Part shown: piece after piece, positions 1 to 8,122 of the stretch | Layout: every line of letters starts with the position of its first letter | How positions within the stretch are numbered: position 1 is the first letter of the stretch | Source of the DNA: Alistipes sp. | Lineage (GTDB): Bacteria > Bacteroidota > Bacteroidia > Bacteroidales > Rikenellaceae | DNA: 64,000 nt | Reading direction: 5' to 3' | Assembly: GCA_017936685.1 (NCBI GenBank) | Contig: JAGBFA010000004.1 | Location: 124,001 to 188,000 of the forward strand | Notes under the pieces: model-generated | Databases searched by the model: none | What the model saw: only the letters and a program-made list of their open reading frames with translations | What the model was told of the DNA's origin: nothing | Translations under genes and position numbers: made by a program

Positions 1-869
1 GGCACGGTCAGCTCGAAGCCGCAGCGTCCCGTGTCGGTGGTGTGGTTGTAGACCACGTCCATCACCACGCGCAGTCCGGCCGCGTGCATCGCCGCCACCA
101 TCTGCTTGAACTCGCGTATGCGCAGCTCGGGATCGGCCGCATCGGTCGAGTAGGAGCCTTCGGGCACATTGTAGTTTTTAGGCTCGTAGCCCCAGTTGTA
201 GGCGTCGCTGCCGGCTATGCTCTCGTCGATGGATCCGAAGTCGGCCGTGGGCAGCAGATGAACGTGGCTGACACCCAATTCGCGCAGGTGGTCTAAACAT
301 GTGGCAAGCCCCTCTGCCGAGCGTGTGCCGCGCTGCGCCATAGCCACATACTTGCCGCCGCAGTCGCAACCGGCCGAGGCGTGTGCCGTCATGTCGCGGT
401 AGTGCATCTCGTATATCACTATGCCCGATGGTGCGCGCATCTGGGGTGCACGGTCGTCGGCCCACCCCTCGGGATCGGTCGCGCGCATATCCACTATGGC
501 CCCGCGGTCGCCGTTGATGCTGACGGCACGGGCGAATATGCCGGCCGTCGGCGCGAGCCACACCCCGCCGCACTTCACCCTAAAAGCGTAATACTCTCCG
601 CGGCGGTCGCCTGCCGCCTCGGCCTGCCACAGCCCGTCGGCGGAGGGGTGCATGTCGAGCTGGTCGACGAGGTTGTCGCCGCGATAGAGATCGACGCATA
701 CGCTGTCGGCCGTCGGTGCCCACACCTCGAAGCGCGTGGACTCGGGCGTGTAACTCATCTCGCAAATTCTCTTTGCCGGTACGGGATACGACTCCGCATT
801 ATCGCTGCCGCCGCATGCCGCGGCCGTGAAGCAGACGGCCATGGCCGCCGTAATGGGTTTGATGTTCAT
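1..869 (-). CDS. Type I pullulanase-like glycoside hydrolase, lipoprotein (partial, 3' end outside window)
   Basis: The frame opens at the ATG at 867-869 and runs off the left edge, leaving about 289 N-terminal residues. The protein starts with a short hydrophobic signal ending in a lipobox (TAAAC), so it is probably an envelope lipoprotein. An early stretch (FEVWAPTADSV) resembles the CBM48-type domain in front of pullulanases. Near residues 220-240 is YNWGYEPKNYNVPEGSY, a hallmark of type I pullulanases, followed by DVVYNHT, conserved region I of the GH13 family. Family knowledge: these enzymes cut alpha-1,6 bonds in pullulan, starch or glycogen. The catalytic residues lie beyond the window, so activity cannot be judged. 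Its promoter is nearly identical to that of fba. Confidence 0.88.
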   Translation of the reverse strand, partial: MNIKPITAAMAVCFTAAACGGSDNAESYPVPAKRICEMSYTPESTRFEVWAPTADSVCVDLYRGDNLVDQLDMHPSADGLWQAEAAGDRRGEYYAFRVKCGGVWLAPTAGIFARAVSINGDRGAIVDMRATDPEGWADDRAPQMRAPSGIVIYEMHYRDMTAHASAGCDCGGKYVAMAQRGTRSAEGLATCLDHLRELGVSHVHLLPTADFGSIDESIAGSDAYNWGYEPKNYNVPEGSYSTDAADPELRIREFKQMVAAMHAAGLRVVMDVVYNHTTDTGRCGFELTV

Positions 870-935
870 GGTATGTCGGTAGTTTTATTGTTGCAATACT
901 TTGCCGGACGACACGCGGCCGCATATTGACGAAGT

Positions 936-990
936 CAAAGATACGAATAAGCTGAGAGAAAAAAGCAAGCTCGCTTGTATTTTTTCCGAG
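936..990 (-). promoter_or_regulatory. Promoter module of the pullulanase gene (copy A of a 55-bp motif)
   Basis: On the minus strand this ends in TATCTTTG, the Bacteroidetes -7 box, preceded by a T/C-rich tract and a nearly palindromic CAAGCGAGCTTGCTT. It matches 43915-43969, upstream of fba, over 55 bases with about six mismatches and no gaps. A second CAAAGATA (minus-strand TATCTTTG) lies at 1012-1019. Promoter function is inferred. Confidence 0.7.
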
Positions 991-1090
991 GCGCAATATC
1001 TTCAACATAGTCAAAGATACGAAAATCGTCCGATAAAAACGCTGTTTCCGGCATAAAAATCCGTCGCCGCCGCATTTTTCCGCCGAAAAA

Positions 1091-1120
1091 TTTGCGGGGG
1101 GGGGAATTTTCGTAACTTTG
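1091..1120 (+). promoter_or_regulatory. Promoter with a G9 tract in its spacer
   Basis: TTTG at 1091-1094 and TAACTTTG at 1113-1120 fit the Bacteroidetes -33/-7 pattern with an 18-base spacer. Nine consecutive G bases (1096-1104) fill half of that spacer. The promoter would serve the zinc-ribbon pair starting at 1158. Change in tract length would alter the spacing, so expression may vary by phase. Confidence 0.65.
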
Positions 1121-1157
1121 TCGAAGAGAATATTAAACACTTAAAAATTTTGAGTCT

Positions 1158-1580
1158 ATGGCACTTGTAAAATGTCCTCAGTGCGGAGCCGACATATCCG
1201 ATCTGGCAACCCGCTGTCCGCGGTGCGGCATCGAACTGCACCCTGCGGCCAATACCACCGCCGTTAACGCCCCTGCGGCAGCAAGCGCGCCCGCCGCGCC
1301 CGCGTCACCCGCTCCGACGAAGCGCAACGCATGGTCCTATATGGCATGCGCCGCAGCGGCAGCCGCATTCAACATATATTTAATGTTCAAGCAGATGGAA
1401 GCTCTGAATCAGATGGGGCGCAACTATCTGATTTACGCCGACAATCCGGAGATACAGGCCGATATAGCAAAAAGCATCTCCACCATGCGCTGGTACAACG
1501 TCGGCATCTGCTTCACAATCGCGGTGCTTTTGGCCGGCATGGTGCTCGTATATCTCCAACAACTTAAACCTCGAAGATAA
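1158..1580 (+). CDS. Zinc-ribbon membrane protein, 140 aa
   Basis: The N-terminus carries CPQCGADI and CPRCGIEL, two CxxC knuckles of a zinc-ribbon (zf-ribbon_3 type) domain. An Ala/Pro-rich linker follows, then two hydrophobic segments at about residues 57-75 and 112-132. The ribbon would lie on one face of the inner membrane. The stop codon overlaps the start of the next gene (TAATG at 1578-1582), so the two are translationally coupled. The specific role is unknown. The architecture of ribbon, linker and TM segments is common in uncharacterised Bacteroidetes proteins. Expression may be phase variable because of the G9 tract upstream. Confidence 0.8.
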   Translation: MALVKCPQCGADISDLATRCPRCGIELHPAANTTAVNAPAAASAPAAPASPAPTKRNAWSYMACAAAAAAFNIYLMFKQMEALNQMGRNYLIYADNPEIQADIAKSISTMRWYNVGICFTIAVLLAGMVLVYLQQLKPRR

Positions 1581-2407
1581 TGTACTCGACTATAATGATG
1601 ATACTGCTCATCGCCATTGTCTTTGCCGCTATGCTGTTTTTGCGCAAGCGGCCTGCAACGCCTCAGACCTCGAACAACGGCTTTGTGCAGTGCCCCGATT
1701 GCGGAGCCACGATATCGGGCAAGGCTCCGGCATGCCCCAAGTGCGGCCGTCCGATGAACGTCTGCGCCGCACCGGCGGCGGCCCCCGGAACGACCAACGA
1801 GATAGGCGTATCGCTTTACAGCAAGTCGATACGCAATGCGCAACTCTGGATTACGGCGATAGCCTTAGTGGTGGCCGGCATCATACTGGCCAAGATGCCC
1901 TCGCGCCCCGATATTCCGGTGATAGGTCAGTATTTCGTCGATAACTATCAGCCGCTGCGCGTTGCGATGTATATCGCCATCTTCGTGTGGATATGCACCA
2001 TTGCAGTCGCCATATTGAGCCGAAGCAACAACACGCATGCTACCCTCATGGGCTTGGCCGGCACGATAGGCTCGATAGCAGTCTTCGCTCTGCTCAACTA
2101 TCAGAACAACACCTCCGACTCGTTGAGTTACGGCTATTACGGGCTTGAAGAATATGGCGACACCATGATCGGCTGCATCTGTTTCATTACGGTTGTTCTG
2201 GCCGCATATATCTTCATTGCGGCGGCAACGGCAGGCTCACGCCGTCGTGCAGCGCAGGGTCTGATTTACAGCGGAACACCTTGCGACAAAGCCGCATTGG
2301 AGGCATACACAGGCAGACAGGCGACGCTCAAAGCACTTTGGATATTGCTCGGCATAGCAGCGATCGCATGCCTGATTGCGTTTCTGGTACTCCTCAAAAA
2401 CAAATAA
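1580..2407 (+). CDS. Zinc-ribbon membrane protein, 275 aa
   Basis: This is the coupled partner of the gene before it. It begins with a TM helix (residues 1-20), then has a zinc ribbon with CPDCGATI and CPKCGRPM, followed by four or five predicted membrane segments: about 90-105, 128-145, 155-170, 195-215 and near the C-terminus. The two proteins share a ribbon design but differ in TM layout, so they may form a membrane complex. No enzymatic motif is visible and the function is unknown. A hairpin terminator follows. Confidence 0.8.
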   Translation: MYSTIMMILLIAIVFAAMLFLRKRPATPQTSNNGFVQCPDCGATISGKAPACPKCGRPMNVCAAPAAAPGTTNEIGVSLYSKSIRNAQLWITAIALVVAGIILAKMPSRPDIPVIGQYFVDNYQPLRVAMYIAIFVWICTIAVAILSRSNNTHATLMGLAGTIGSIAVFALLNYQNNTSDSLSYGYYGLEEYGDTMIGCICFITVVLAAYIFIAAATAGSRRRAAQGLIYSGTPCDKAALEAYTGRQATLKALWILLGIAAIACLIAFLVLLKNK

Positions 2408-2428
2408 ATATAGTCCGCCTGTGAATTT

Positions 2429-2461
2429 TGCGCGGCCTCGGTTGTGGGTCGCGCATTTTTT
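2429..2461 (+). terminator. Rho-independent terminator after the zinc-ribbon pair
   Basis: TGCGCG and CGCGCA arms enclose a GC-rich loop and are followed by six or seven T. Confidence 0.6.
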
Positions 2462-2486
2462 GTCACGCCGTTTGCACAATTATTAT

Positions 2487-2494
2487 TACCTTTG
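2487..2494 (+). promoter_or_regulatory. -7 box upstream of the cyclophilin gene
   Basis: TACCTTTG fits TAnnTTTG and lies 26 bases before the ATG at 2521. A clear -33 box at ideal spacing is not seen. Confidence 0.45.
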
Positions 2495-2520
2495 CTATCG
2501 ATAACGATAATTGTACCGAT

Positions 2521-2958
2521 ATGAAATATGCAATAATCTCTACCGAGAAGGGCGACATGCGCGCCGAACTCTATGAAAAGGAGACACCCATAACGGTGGC
2601 CAACTTCGTCAAGTTAGCCGAGAGCCGTTTCTACGACGGACTGACGTTTCACCGCGTGATACCCGATTTCGTCATTCAGGGCGGCTGCCCCAAGGGCGAC
2701 GGCACGGGCGGTCCGGGCTATACGATCAAGTGCGAGACCTCGGCCGAGCGTCAGCGTCACGACCGCGGCGTGCTGTCGATGGCTCATCGCGGCAAGGATA
2801 CGGGCGGCTCGCAGTTCTTCATCTGCCACAACCGCCAGAATACGCAGCACCTCGACGGTGTGCACACCTGCTTCGGCCGCGTGGTCGAGGGCTTGGACGT
2901 AATCGACGACATACGTCCGGGCGATCTGATCTTCTCGATCCGCATCGTCGAGGAGTAA
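2521..2958 (+). CDS. Peptidyl-prolyl cis-trans isomerase, cyclophilin type
   Basis: This 145-residue protein is a compact cyclophilin. It has [13 protein letters not shown] (the catalytic Arg region), GGSQFFI and the [12 protein letters not shown] segment. Family role: catalysis of Xaa-Pro isomerisation during protein folding. No signal peptide is seen, so it is likely cytoplasmic. The start at 2521 is chosen because the conserved fold begins at once and a TAnnTTTG box lies just upstream; the longer open frame reaching back to 2428 crosses the terminator. The fused DAHP synthase gene begins about 20 bases after its stop, so the two are probably cotranscribed. Confidence 0.92.
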   Translation: MKYAIISTEKGDMRAELYEKETPITVANFVKLAESRFYDGLTFHRVIPDFVIQGGCPKGDGTGGPGYTIKCETSAERQRHDRGVLSMAHRGKDTGGSQFFICHNRQNTQHLDGVHTCFGRVVEGLDVIDDIRPGDLIFSIRIVEE

Positions 2959-2978
2959 TCCCTCTGATCTTCCACAGC

Positions 2979-4046
2979 GTGTTCGACGATCTGAAACCCA
3001 TAGATGCCGCAGGAGGGTGCCAAACACCGCTCTATATCGCGGGACCGTGCAGTGCCGAGAGCCGCGGGCAGGTGCTCGCGTCGGCACGCGGTGTGGCCGC
3101 ATGCGGCGTGAGCTGGCTGCGTGCCGGAGTGTGGAAGCCGCGCACAAAACCCGGAGGCTTCGAAGGCATGGGCGACGCGGCGTTGGAGTGGCTGGCCGAG
3201 GCCAAGGCCGCGACCGGACTGCGCACGATGACCGAGGTGGCTACGCCCCGACACTTGGAGGCGGCGTTGCGCTCGGGTGTCGACGGCGTGTGGATCGGCG
3301 CGCGGACGACGACCAATCCCTTTGCCGTTCAGCAGATTGCCGATGCCCTGCAAGGCGTGGATATCCCCGTGCTGGTCAAGAATCCGGTCAATCCCGATGT
3401 CAATCTGTGGATCGGCTCGCTCGAACGCATCTATAACGCAGGCATACGGCGGCTCGCCGCCATACATCGCGGGTTCGGCTCCTACGAGCCTGCCGCATAC
3501 CGCAATCCGCCGCAATGGTCGGTGGTCTTCGAGCTGCGTCGACAGATCCCGTCGCTGCCTATAATATGCGACCCGAGCCATATCGGCGGCCGTGCCGAGC
3601 TGGTCGCGCCGCTTGCCCGACAGGCTATGGAGATGGGACTCGACGGCCTTATGATCGAGTGCCACTGCCGGCCGCAGGAGGCTCTGAGCGATAGCGCACA
3701 GCAGCTTACACCCGACGAGCTGCGGCAGCTTATCGGCAGCGTGCGTCTGCGCAGAACACCCGATGCACCCGATGCCATGCGCGATTTCCGCATGCGAATA
3801 GATGCTCTCGACGATCGGTTGATCGAACTGCTGGCCGAACGCATGGGCGTCGCTCGCGAGATCGGCCGTTACAAGTCGCAGCACGGCATGCCCATCGTGC
3901 ACCGCGACCGCTTCAACGAGATACTCGAAGCCGCTTCGGCCAAGGCTGCCGAGAAACAACTGTCGTCGAAGTTTATCTGTCGGATTATCACCGATATACA
4001 CGAGGAGTCGGTGCGCCAGCAATGGGAGGTGAACAATAAAAAATAA
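2979..4046 (+). CDS. Bifunctional 3-deoxy-7-phosphoheptulonate synthase / chorismate mutase
   Basis: The N-terminal part (about residues 1-255) is a DAHP synthase of the KDO8P-synthase-like type: IAGPCSAES near the start, RAGVWKPRTKPGGFEG, GARTTTNPFAVQ, VLVKNPVN, IHRGF and CDPSHIGG. The C-terminal part (about 270-350) is an AroQ-type chorismate mutase beginning FRMRIDALDDRLIELLAER. It joins the first step of the shikimate pathway to the first committed step of Phe/Tyr synthesis. No in-frame ATG lies between the previous stop and the conserved domain. I chose the GTG at 2979, which gives MFDDLKPID, like related proteins; a CTG at 2964 is possible. Expected size, 355 residues. Confidence 0.9.
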   Translation: MFDDLKPIDAAGGCQTPLYIAGPCSAESRGQVLASARGVAACGVSWLRAGVWKPRTKPGGFEGMGDAALEWLAEAKAATGLRTMTEVATPRHLEAALRSGVDGVWIGARTTTNPFAVQQIADALQGVDIPVLVKNPVNPDVNLWIGSLERIYNAGIRRLAAIHRGFGSYEPAAYRNPPQWSVVFELRRQIPSLPIICDPSHIGGRAELVAPLARQAMEMGLDGLMIECHCRPQEALSDSAQQLTPDELRQLIGSVRLRRTPDAPDAMRDFRMRIDALDDRLIELLAERMGVAREIGRYKSQHGMPIVHRDRFNEILEAASAKAAEKQLSSKFICRIITDIHEESVRQQWEVNNKK

Positions 4047-4075
4047 TATGATTTGTAAATTTTTCGTCGAAAAAA

Positions 4076-4106
4076 TTTGCAGAATAATATTTTTACGCTA
4101 CCTTTG
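4076..4106 (+). promoter_or_regulatory. Promoter of tRNA-Gly
   Basis: TTTG at 4076-4079, a 19-base spacer and TACCTTTG at 4099-4106 form a full Bacteroidetes promoter 32 bases before the tRNA. Confidence 0.75.
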
Positions 4107-4138
4107 CATTCGCAATCGGGATCGGTTGCAGACATAAT

Positions 4139-4211
4139 GCGGAAATAGCTCAGTTGGTAGAGCACAACCTTGCCAAGGTTGGGGTCGCGAGTTCGAGTCT
4201 CGTTTTCCGCT
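4139..4211 (+). tRNA. tRNA-Gly (anticodon GCC)
   Basis: A 73-base cloverleaf. The acceptor arms GCGGAAA and TTTCCGC pair perfectly, the D arm is GCTC/GAGC, the anticodon arm CAACC/GGTTG encloses TTGCCAA (anticodon GCC), and the T arm holds TTCGAGT. CCA is not encoded. The 3' part is duplicated at 4356, and an AT-rich island starts right after the gene, as expected for a tRNA used as an integration site. Confidence 0.95.
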
Positions 4212-4285
4212 CAAAATGAAATCGACAATCCTCTGGGGTTGTCGATTTTGTTTTGCGTGGTGCAGGAGAGACTCGCGCGAGCGAC
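4194..4285 (+). repeat. Direct repeat copy 1: tRNA-Gly 3' end plus terminator hairpin
   Basis: This 92-base stretch takes in the last 18 bases of tRNA-Gly and a hairpin with arms ATCGACAA and TTGTCGAT followed by TTTTG, which is the tRNA terminator. It recurs at 4356-4447 with one mismatch. Beyond the hairpin, GAGACTCGCGCGAGCGACCC resembles the reverse complement of the tRNA T-arm, so the segment is also an imperfect palindrome. Confidence 0.9.
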
Positions 4286-4355
4286 CCCAAACACCCCTTT
4301 CAGGGGTCGGGGGTATCAATATCTTTCGCGCATAACACCACGCGAAGCGTGGGTG

Positions 4356-4447
4356 CGAGTCTCGTTTTCCGCTCAAAATGAAATCGACAATCCTCTGGGG
4401 TTGTCGATTTTGTTTTGCGTGGTGCAGAAGAGACTCGCGCGAGCGAC
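4356..4447 (+). repeat. Direct repeat copy 2: displaced tRNA-Gly 3' end plus terminator hairpin
   Basis: Second copy, offset by exactly 162 bases and with one mismatch. It holds only the T-arm end and acceptor 3' strand of the tRNA, not a full gene. This is what remains when an element integrates into a tRNA gene and restores its 3' end; an att-site origin is an inference. 4448-4581 holds nothing I recognise. Confidence 0.85.
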
Positions 4448-4581
4448 TCGAACACAGTTTATTAAGCCTATTAGTTGAAAAGCGCACAGAATCGACTCCT
4501 TTCAATTGACGAATATTTGAGCGGCAGGGAACAAGGCCGATCAGCTCTCCCGTGCATTATGATTTCGCAATATAGCTTTTA

Positions 4582-5352
4582 CTATCTTATTCCAGCTTTC
4601 TGTTTTGACTTTTCTTTTTTCTCACGTATTCTTTTAACTTTTGTTGTTTCCAAGGGCATTATGGAGCAAAATAATTTATGAACCATTGTTACCGATTCTT
4701 TCGTCTTGCCGGGATCTCCAGATAGGATCCTTTCAGCCCTATCAAAAGCCTCCTGATATCTATACTTTTTCGTTTCAGGATTTCTTGACATTAGTATATC
4801 AAAGAATTCATTTGAAACGATTTTTGATCCATCATACTTTGCACTCAATGGTGCTATATGGTGATTAATCATCTCCTCATAAGAATCACGGGACAGTTGT
4901 TCTCCGTGATGATCGTAAAAATGTAAGATAAACCAATATTCTACAGCTTGATTAGAATAGGCTACTTTATATTTTTTACTTAACGCGAGTTCGATTGCAT
5001 TCTCGAAATCATCATTGTCATCTTTATCAAATACCAACCAGATTTCGTCGAATTTCTTACCTTTATACTTGTTTTTCAACAAGCAGTCAGCTTCTTCGAC
5101 CAATCGAGTCGTACTTAGCCCTATTCCAATTGGTTCTATAATAATATTGGGCAGTTTAAAGTGTCTGAAATATGTAGGCTCAGTATTAACTCCTTCGGAT
5201 ATAATTAAAATCTTTTTAGGGGACTTTTCTATACCCAAAGGCCGTACCAAGGTTGGCTCTTCTTTGATTTTAGATCGGCGAGCCTTAAACTCTGCCTTTC
5301 TGGCTCTTCGCTCTTCTTCCTGTTTGGCATCTTTTCTTCTAATCTTACCCAT
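4582..5352 (-). CDS. rloB: RloB-family protein (AbiLii-like), 256 aa
   Basis: A Lys/Arg-rich N-terminus (GKIRRKDAKQEEERR) is followed by the RloB-family core. IISEGVNTEPTYF and LVFDKDDNDDF supply a Glu and a DxD, a pattern seen in Toprim-like nuclease folds; I infer metal binding from this. The gene lies 8 bases after rloA and they are surely cotranscribed. Family knowledge: RloA ATPase/RloB pairs occur at restriction loci and correspond to AbiL abortive-infection systems. The codons are AT-rich compared with the core genes, which indicates horizontal transfer. A 256-residue length is typical. Confidence 0.82.
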   Translation of the reverse strand: MGKIRRKDAKQEEERRARKAEFKARRSKIKEEPTLVRPLGIEKSPKKILIISEGVNTEPTYFRHFKLPNIIIEPIGIGLSTTRLVEEADCLLKNKYKGKKFDEIWLVFDKDDNDDFENAIELALSKKYKVAYSNQAVEYWFILHFYDHHGEQLSRDSYEEMINHHIAPLSAKYDGSKIVSNEFFDILMSRNPETKKYRYQEAFDRAERILSGDPGKTKESVTMVHKLFCSIMPLETTKVKRIREKKEKSKQKAGIR

Positions 5353-5360
5353 AACTATTA

Positions 5361-6641
5361 CTACTCCTCTTTAGAAATAACACTATTATCAAAATCATCT
5401 AAATAAGGAACACCTCCAAACTTACCTTCTCTGTAAAGAGATCCCAGTTTAGAACTTTTGCGAATAGTAGAGCCATAATTTGTTATTGGCTTGAGCATAG
5501 ACTCACCATATCTATTTTTAGATGTTATGTATATTTGGTCTCTACGAAATAGATTAGGGGCATCCAATAATCCACTATTATGGGTATTTATTATTAACTG
5601 CGCATTATGTGGATTTGTTTCGGGTGAATGAAATAAGCGAATAATTGCAACTAACAAATCATAATGAAGCCCGTGGTCAATTTCATCAACCCACAAAATT
5701 TTACCATTCCTTAATGTGTCAATAATAGGGGCACTGAGGGCAAATAACTTTGTCGTTCCATATGACTCGTCATTTTCCATAGTCATATCGGTTGTACCAG
5801 CAACGAGACCATTGCTGTCATACACCTTATGGGTAGTTTTTACGCCATTGTATATTTTTCCTTCAAAAGCTTCTTTGGGCATCATCTTCTTAATCTCATC
5901 TGGTATTGACTCAAAATCTACTTCATTTGGGTTTATGTCATCAATACCGAGATCAGCCCCATTTAGCATAGCAAGAATCTGTTTTTTCATTGGGCCATCT
6001 AACTGCCTTAACGAATATCCCAAATAATTGTTAATAGAGGCAGATAATACATTGGCATTATAAAACCATTTTGTAATGATAGATGATAATGAGTCATTCC
6101 AAAGTGATAATACAGATAGGAATAACGCATCATTACGAATCATTCCAGCCTCCTTTAAATTATTTGCTACTTTATGATTGATATAGACTTTGTTATACTC
6201 TACACCATCGTCATCCCGATAAATCACCTTAACCTCTTTGGTCTTCTTTCTAAATAACCATTCGGCAATTATAACCTCTTTGTTCACTTCAAATCCATAT
6301 CTATACTGAACCCCATCAACCAGAAAAACGACTTCAAATGAGCTATGGCCCTCTATTGTGTCTATATTGAAACGAAATGGATCATAATCATTCTGCCACA
6401 CTCTGTTATTTTTATTGTTGGCAGAATGTAAAACTATTTCACGCATAAAATTAAACGCCTGAAAAAGTTTTGTTTTCCCGCTGGCATTAGCACCATAGAT
6501 AGCCAAAGAGTTGACTACCGAGTAATATTCCGTAGGATAGATGTTAGTCGGTTCATCCTTAAAATAATTGGAGGCAACGAGATTTAATGTAACCTCATCT
6601 TTAAAGCATTTGTAATTGTTGAATTTGAACTGTACTAACAT
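5361..6641 (-). CDS. rloA: RloA-like AAA ATPase (AbiLi-like), 426 aa
   Basis: An ABC/SMC-type ATPase of the AAA_21 (OLD-related) group. It starts FKFNNYKCFKDEVTLNL, the classic N-terminal strand, then has Walker A GANASGKT near residue 45, Walker B ILWVDEIDHGLHYDLL and a switch His in INTHNSGLLD near the C-terminus. No Toprim domain follows; the RloB neighbour probably supplies the effector. I chose the ATG at 6641 because the conserved N-terminus starts there; the longer frame to 6710 adds a non-conserved leader. A TATATTTG box lies at 6674-6681. Likely role: sensor ATPase of an anti-phage pair. AT-rich and probably acquired. Confidence 0.85.
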   Translation of the reverse strand: MLVQFKFNNYKCFKDEVTLNLVASNYFKDEPTNIYPTEYYSVVNSLAIYGANASGKTKLFQAFNFMREIVLHSANNKNNRVWQNDYDPFRFNIDTIEGHSSFEVVFLVDGVQYRYGFEVNKEVIIAEWLFRKKTKEVKVIYRDDDGVEYNKVYINHKVANNLKEAGMIRNDALFLSVLSLWNDSLSSIITKWFYNANVLSASINNYLGYSLRQLDGPMKKQILAMLNGADLGIDDINPNEVDFESIPDEIKKMMPKEAFEGKIYNGVKTTHKVYDSNGLVAGTTDMTMENDESYGTTKLFALSAPIIDTLRNGKILWVDEIDHGLHYDLLVAIIRLFHSPETNPHNAQLIINTHNSGLLDAPNLFRRDQIYITSKNRYGESMLKPITNYGSTIRKSSKLGSLYREGKFGGVPYLDDFDNSVISKEE

Positions 6642-6673
6642 AGTCGTATCGTTTTGAGTTATGTTTAGGCCTA

Positions 6674-6681
6674 CAAATATA
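6674..6681 (-). promoter_or_regulatory. -7 box of the rloAB operon
   Basis: The minus strand reads TATATTTG (TAnnTTTG), 33 bases before the rloA start. No -33 box at standard spacing is evident. Confidence 0.5.
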
Positions 6682-6908
6682 ATACAAAATATTGCAAATT
6701 GCACCACCAACTCGATATTTTACGCATTTTTTTGCAAAAATGGCGGTTTTACAGCAAGGACAACTTGTAAATTGTTTGTTTAAAGAAATAAACATTGAAG
6801 GTTTCTCTGTACAAATATTTCTTTGCAAAGTCCGCAAAAGGCGAGGTTGTAACTGTTTTATTATTTTTACAAACTTGTATCGTCCTAACAATAGCGTTAC
6901 AAAAAAAT

Positions 6909-6940
6909 AATCTGTTGTATATCATCGTATACAGCAGATT
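6909..6940. terminator. Hairpin in the gap between the two defence operons
   Basis: Arms AATCTGTTGTATA and TATACAGCAGATT form a 13-bp stem with one G-U pair and a six-base loop. It is AT-rich, with A-runs on its left side and no strong T-run on the right. It could terminate minus-strand transcripts. Confidence 0.5.
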
Positions 6941-7383
6941 TATCTGTTAAATTTTGAGTTAGCTATAGTCCAAGGAGTGAAAAGCCAAGCATTATCAATA
7001 AAAAGAGCAATACGTAAATATGGGATACAAGGGCACGATTCTGTCTTGACTTGGTAAACAAATATGGCAATTTCAGTCGAGAAATGTATGTAAAATAGGC
7101 GAAAAGAGACTCTTACGTCGCAGTCATTCGACTGCTCCTCAGAATGACAATGCACACAACCTGTCACTCCGAGGAGCCGCAGGCGACGTGGGAGTCTCGC
7201 CTCCCCACCGGAATTTAAGACAGGGCCTTTATTGGTCAAAAAGAGTATGCGAAATACTTTCGCCAAATTAATATGTTCGATACGCCTGCATCACAAAAAC
7301 GACAATAGGAAAAATCTCCGGCAATGCAAAATTCGTAATATGTATTGTACGTTCGAGATTTATGCTAAATTGAACGCTTACAT
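6941..7383. other. Non-coding gap with an R-type repeat pair
   Basis: This 440-base stretch between the Mrr-like gene and rloA has no convincing gene. A short open stretch at 6955-7060 (ending GIQGHDSVLTW) might be a transposase remnant but is too short to call. Two R-type repeat units lie at about 7107-7206 in opposite orientation. Confidence 0.6.
7107..7206. repeat. R-family repeat pair (inverted)
   Basis: The left unit reads GAGACTCTTACGTCGCAGTC and then GCTCCTCAGAATGACA (minus orientation); the right unit reads TGTCACTCCGAGGAGCC and then GACGTGGGAGTCTCGC. The same units recur at 25.2, 28.2, 43.0-43.7 and 58.6 kb. Confidence 0.75.
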
Positions 7384-8109
7384 CTACTTAACATGCGACT
7401 GGCGTTTCGGCATACTGCGGCAAAGCGAATGCTCTTTTACTAATTCCAATCCTATCGGCTGCTTTACAAGTCGGAAACAAGGAGCCTGTGAAAGAATCAA
7501 TACAACGCCCGACGCCGCGCGTTTGGCATAATTCTGATTAATCTCATCACGCGTGATCCGGCCTGTCGTAAATAGCCGGTCAATTGCTAAACGAAAAATC
7601 TCGATTCCGATCTTTGAGTGCCTTCCGTTGGACGTAATACGTTCTATACCGCTCCAATCTACATTGACAATACGATTTGTCTTGCCATCATAACGCATCA
7701 ATGTTTTTCCGGCCAAAGGCATGATGTATTTCTCCCATACGATGTCGGCCAAACTCCTTTCAGACAATGAAACGTGAGGTACGGGATTCATGCCCGGCCG
7801 GATAAATAAAATATCGATTCCGAGTTTATGCGCTACTTCTTCAGCATCGGCAAGCACTTCTCCGTCAGTTGCCAATACGGCTTTCGTGCAATCGAAATAA
7901 GCTGCCGCACCATAAAGTTCCATCATTGTTTGCCGGTTGACCTTGCGCGTTGATCCGCCGTACATCTTGGCTTGTACGGCAATCTTCTCCCCTTTTTTCT
8001 CTGCAAATACATCGATGCCATAATCATTCGAGACAGAGGTTGTCTGTGCGCGATAGCCCTTTCGACGATAATGATCGCAAACCAACTCCTCAAATTCAGA
8101 AGGTTTCAT
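7384..8109 (-). CDS. Mrr-like restriction endonuclease, 241 aa
   Basis: Residues 1-105 form an Mrr_cat (PD-(D/E)xK) nuclease domain: FEELVCDHYRRKGY, then YGIDVFAEKKGEKIAVQAKMY with catalytic Asp and the QxK variant typical of Mrr, then AVLATDGEVLADAEEVAHKLGIDIL. Residues 115-241 match no domain I recognise and may recognise DNA or a partner. It is the last gene of a tight operon, 13 bases after the GIY-YIG gene. Family knowledge: Mrr enzymes are type IV restriction nucleases that act on modified DNA. Here it lies beside a second nuclease and a WYL regulator, so it probably cuts phage DNA as part of that system. Confidence 0.85.
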   Translation of the reverse strand: MKPSEFEELVCDHYRRKGYRAQTTSVSNDYGIDVFAEKKGEKIAVQAKMYGGSTRKVNRQTMMELYGAAAYFDCTKAVLATDGEVLADAEEVAHKLGIDILFIRPGMNPVPHVSLSERSLADIVWEKYIMPLAGKTLMRYDGKTNRIVNVDWSGIERITSNGRHSKIGIEIFRLAIDRLFTTGRITRDEINQNYAKRAASGVVLILSQAPCFRLVKQPIGLELVKEHSLCRSMPKRQSHVK

Positions 8110-8122
8110 GAATCAAGTGCCT

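Noticed and set aside
4582..6641. PARIS system (AriA/AriB)
   Set aside because: The small protein fits RloB, not a DUF4435 AriB, so the AbiL-like label is preferred.
6955..7060. Possible transposase remnant (ends GIQGHDSVLTW)
   Set aside because: About 33 codons, no family signature that I can confirm.
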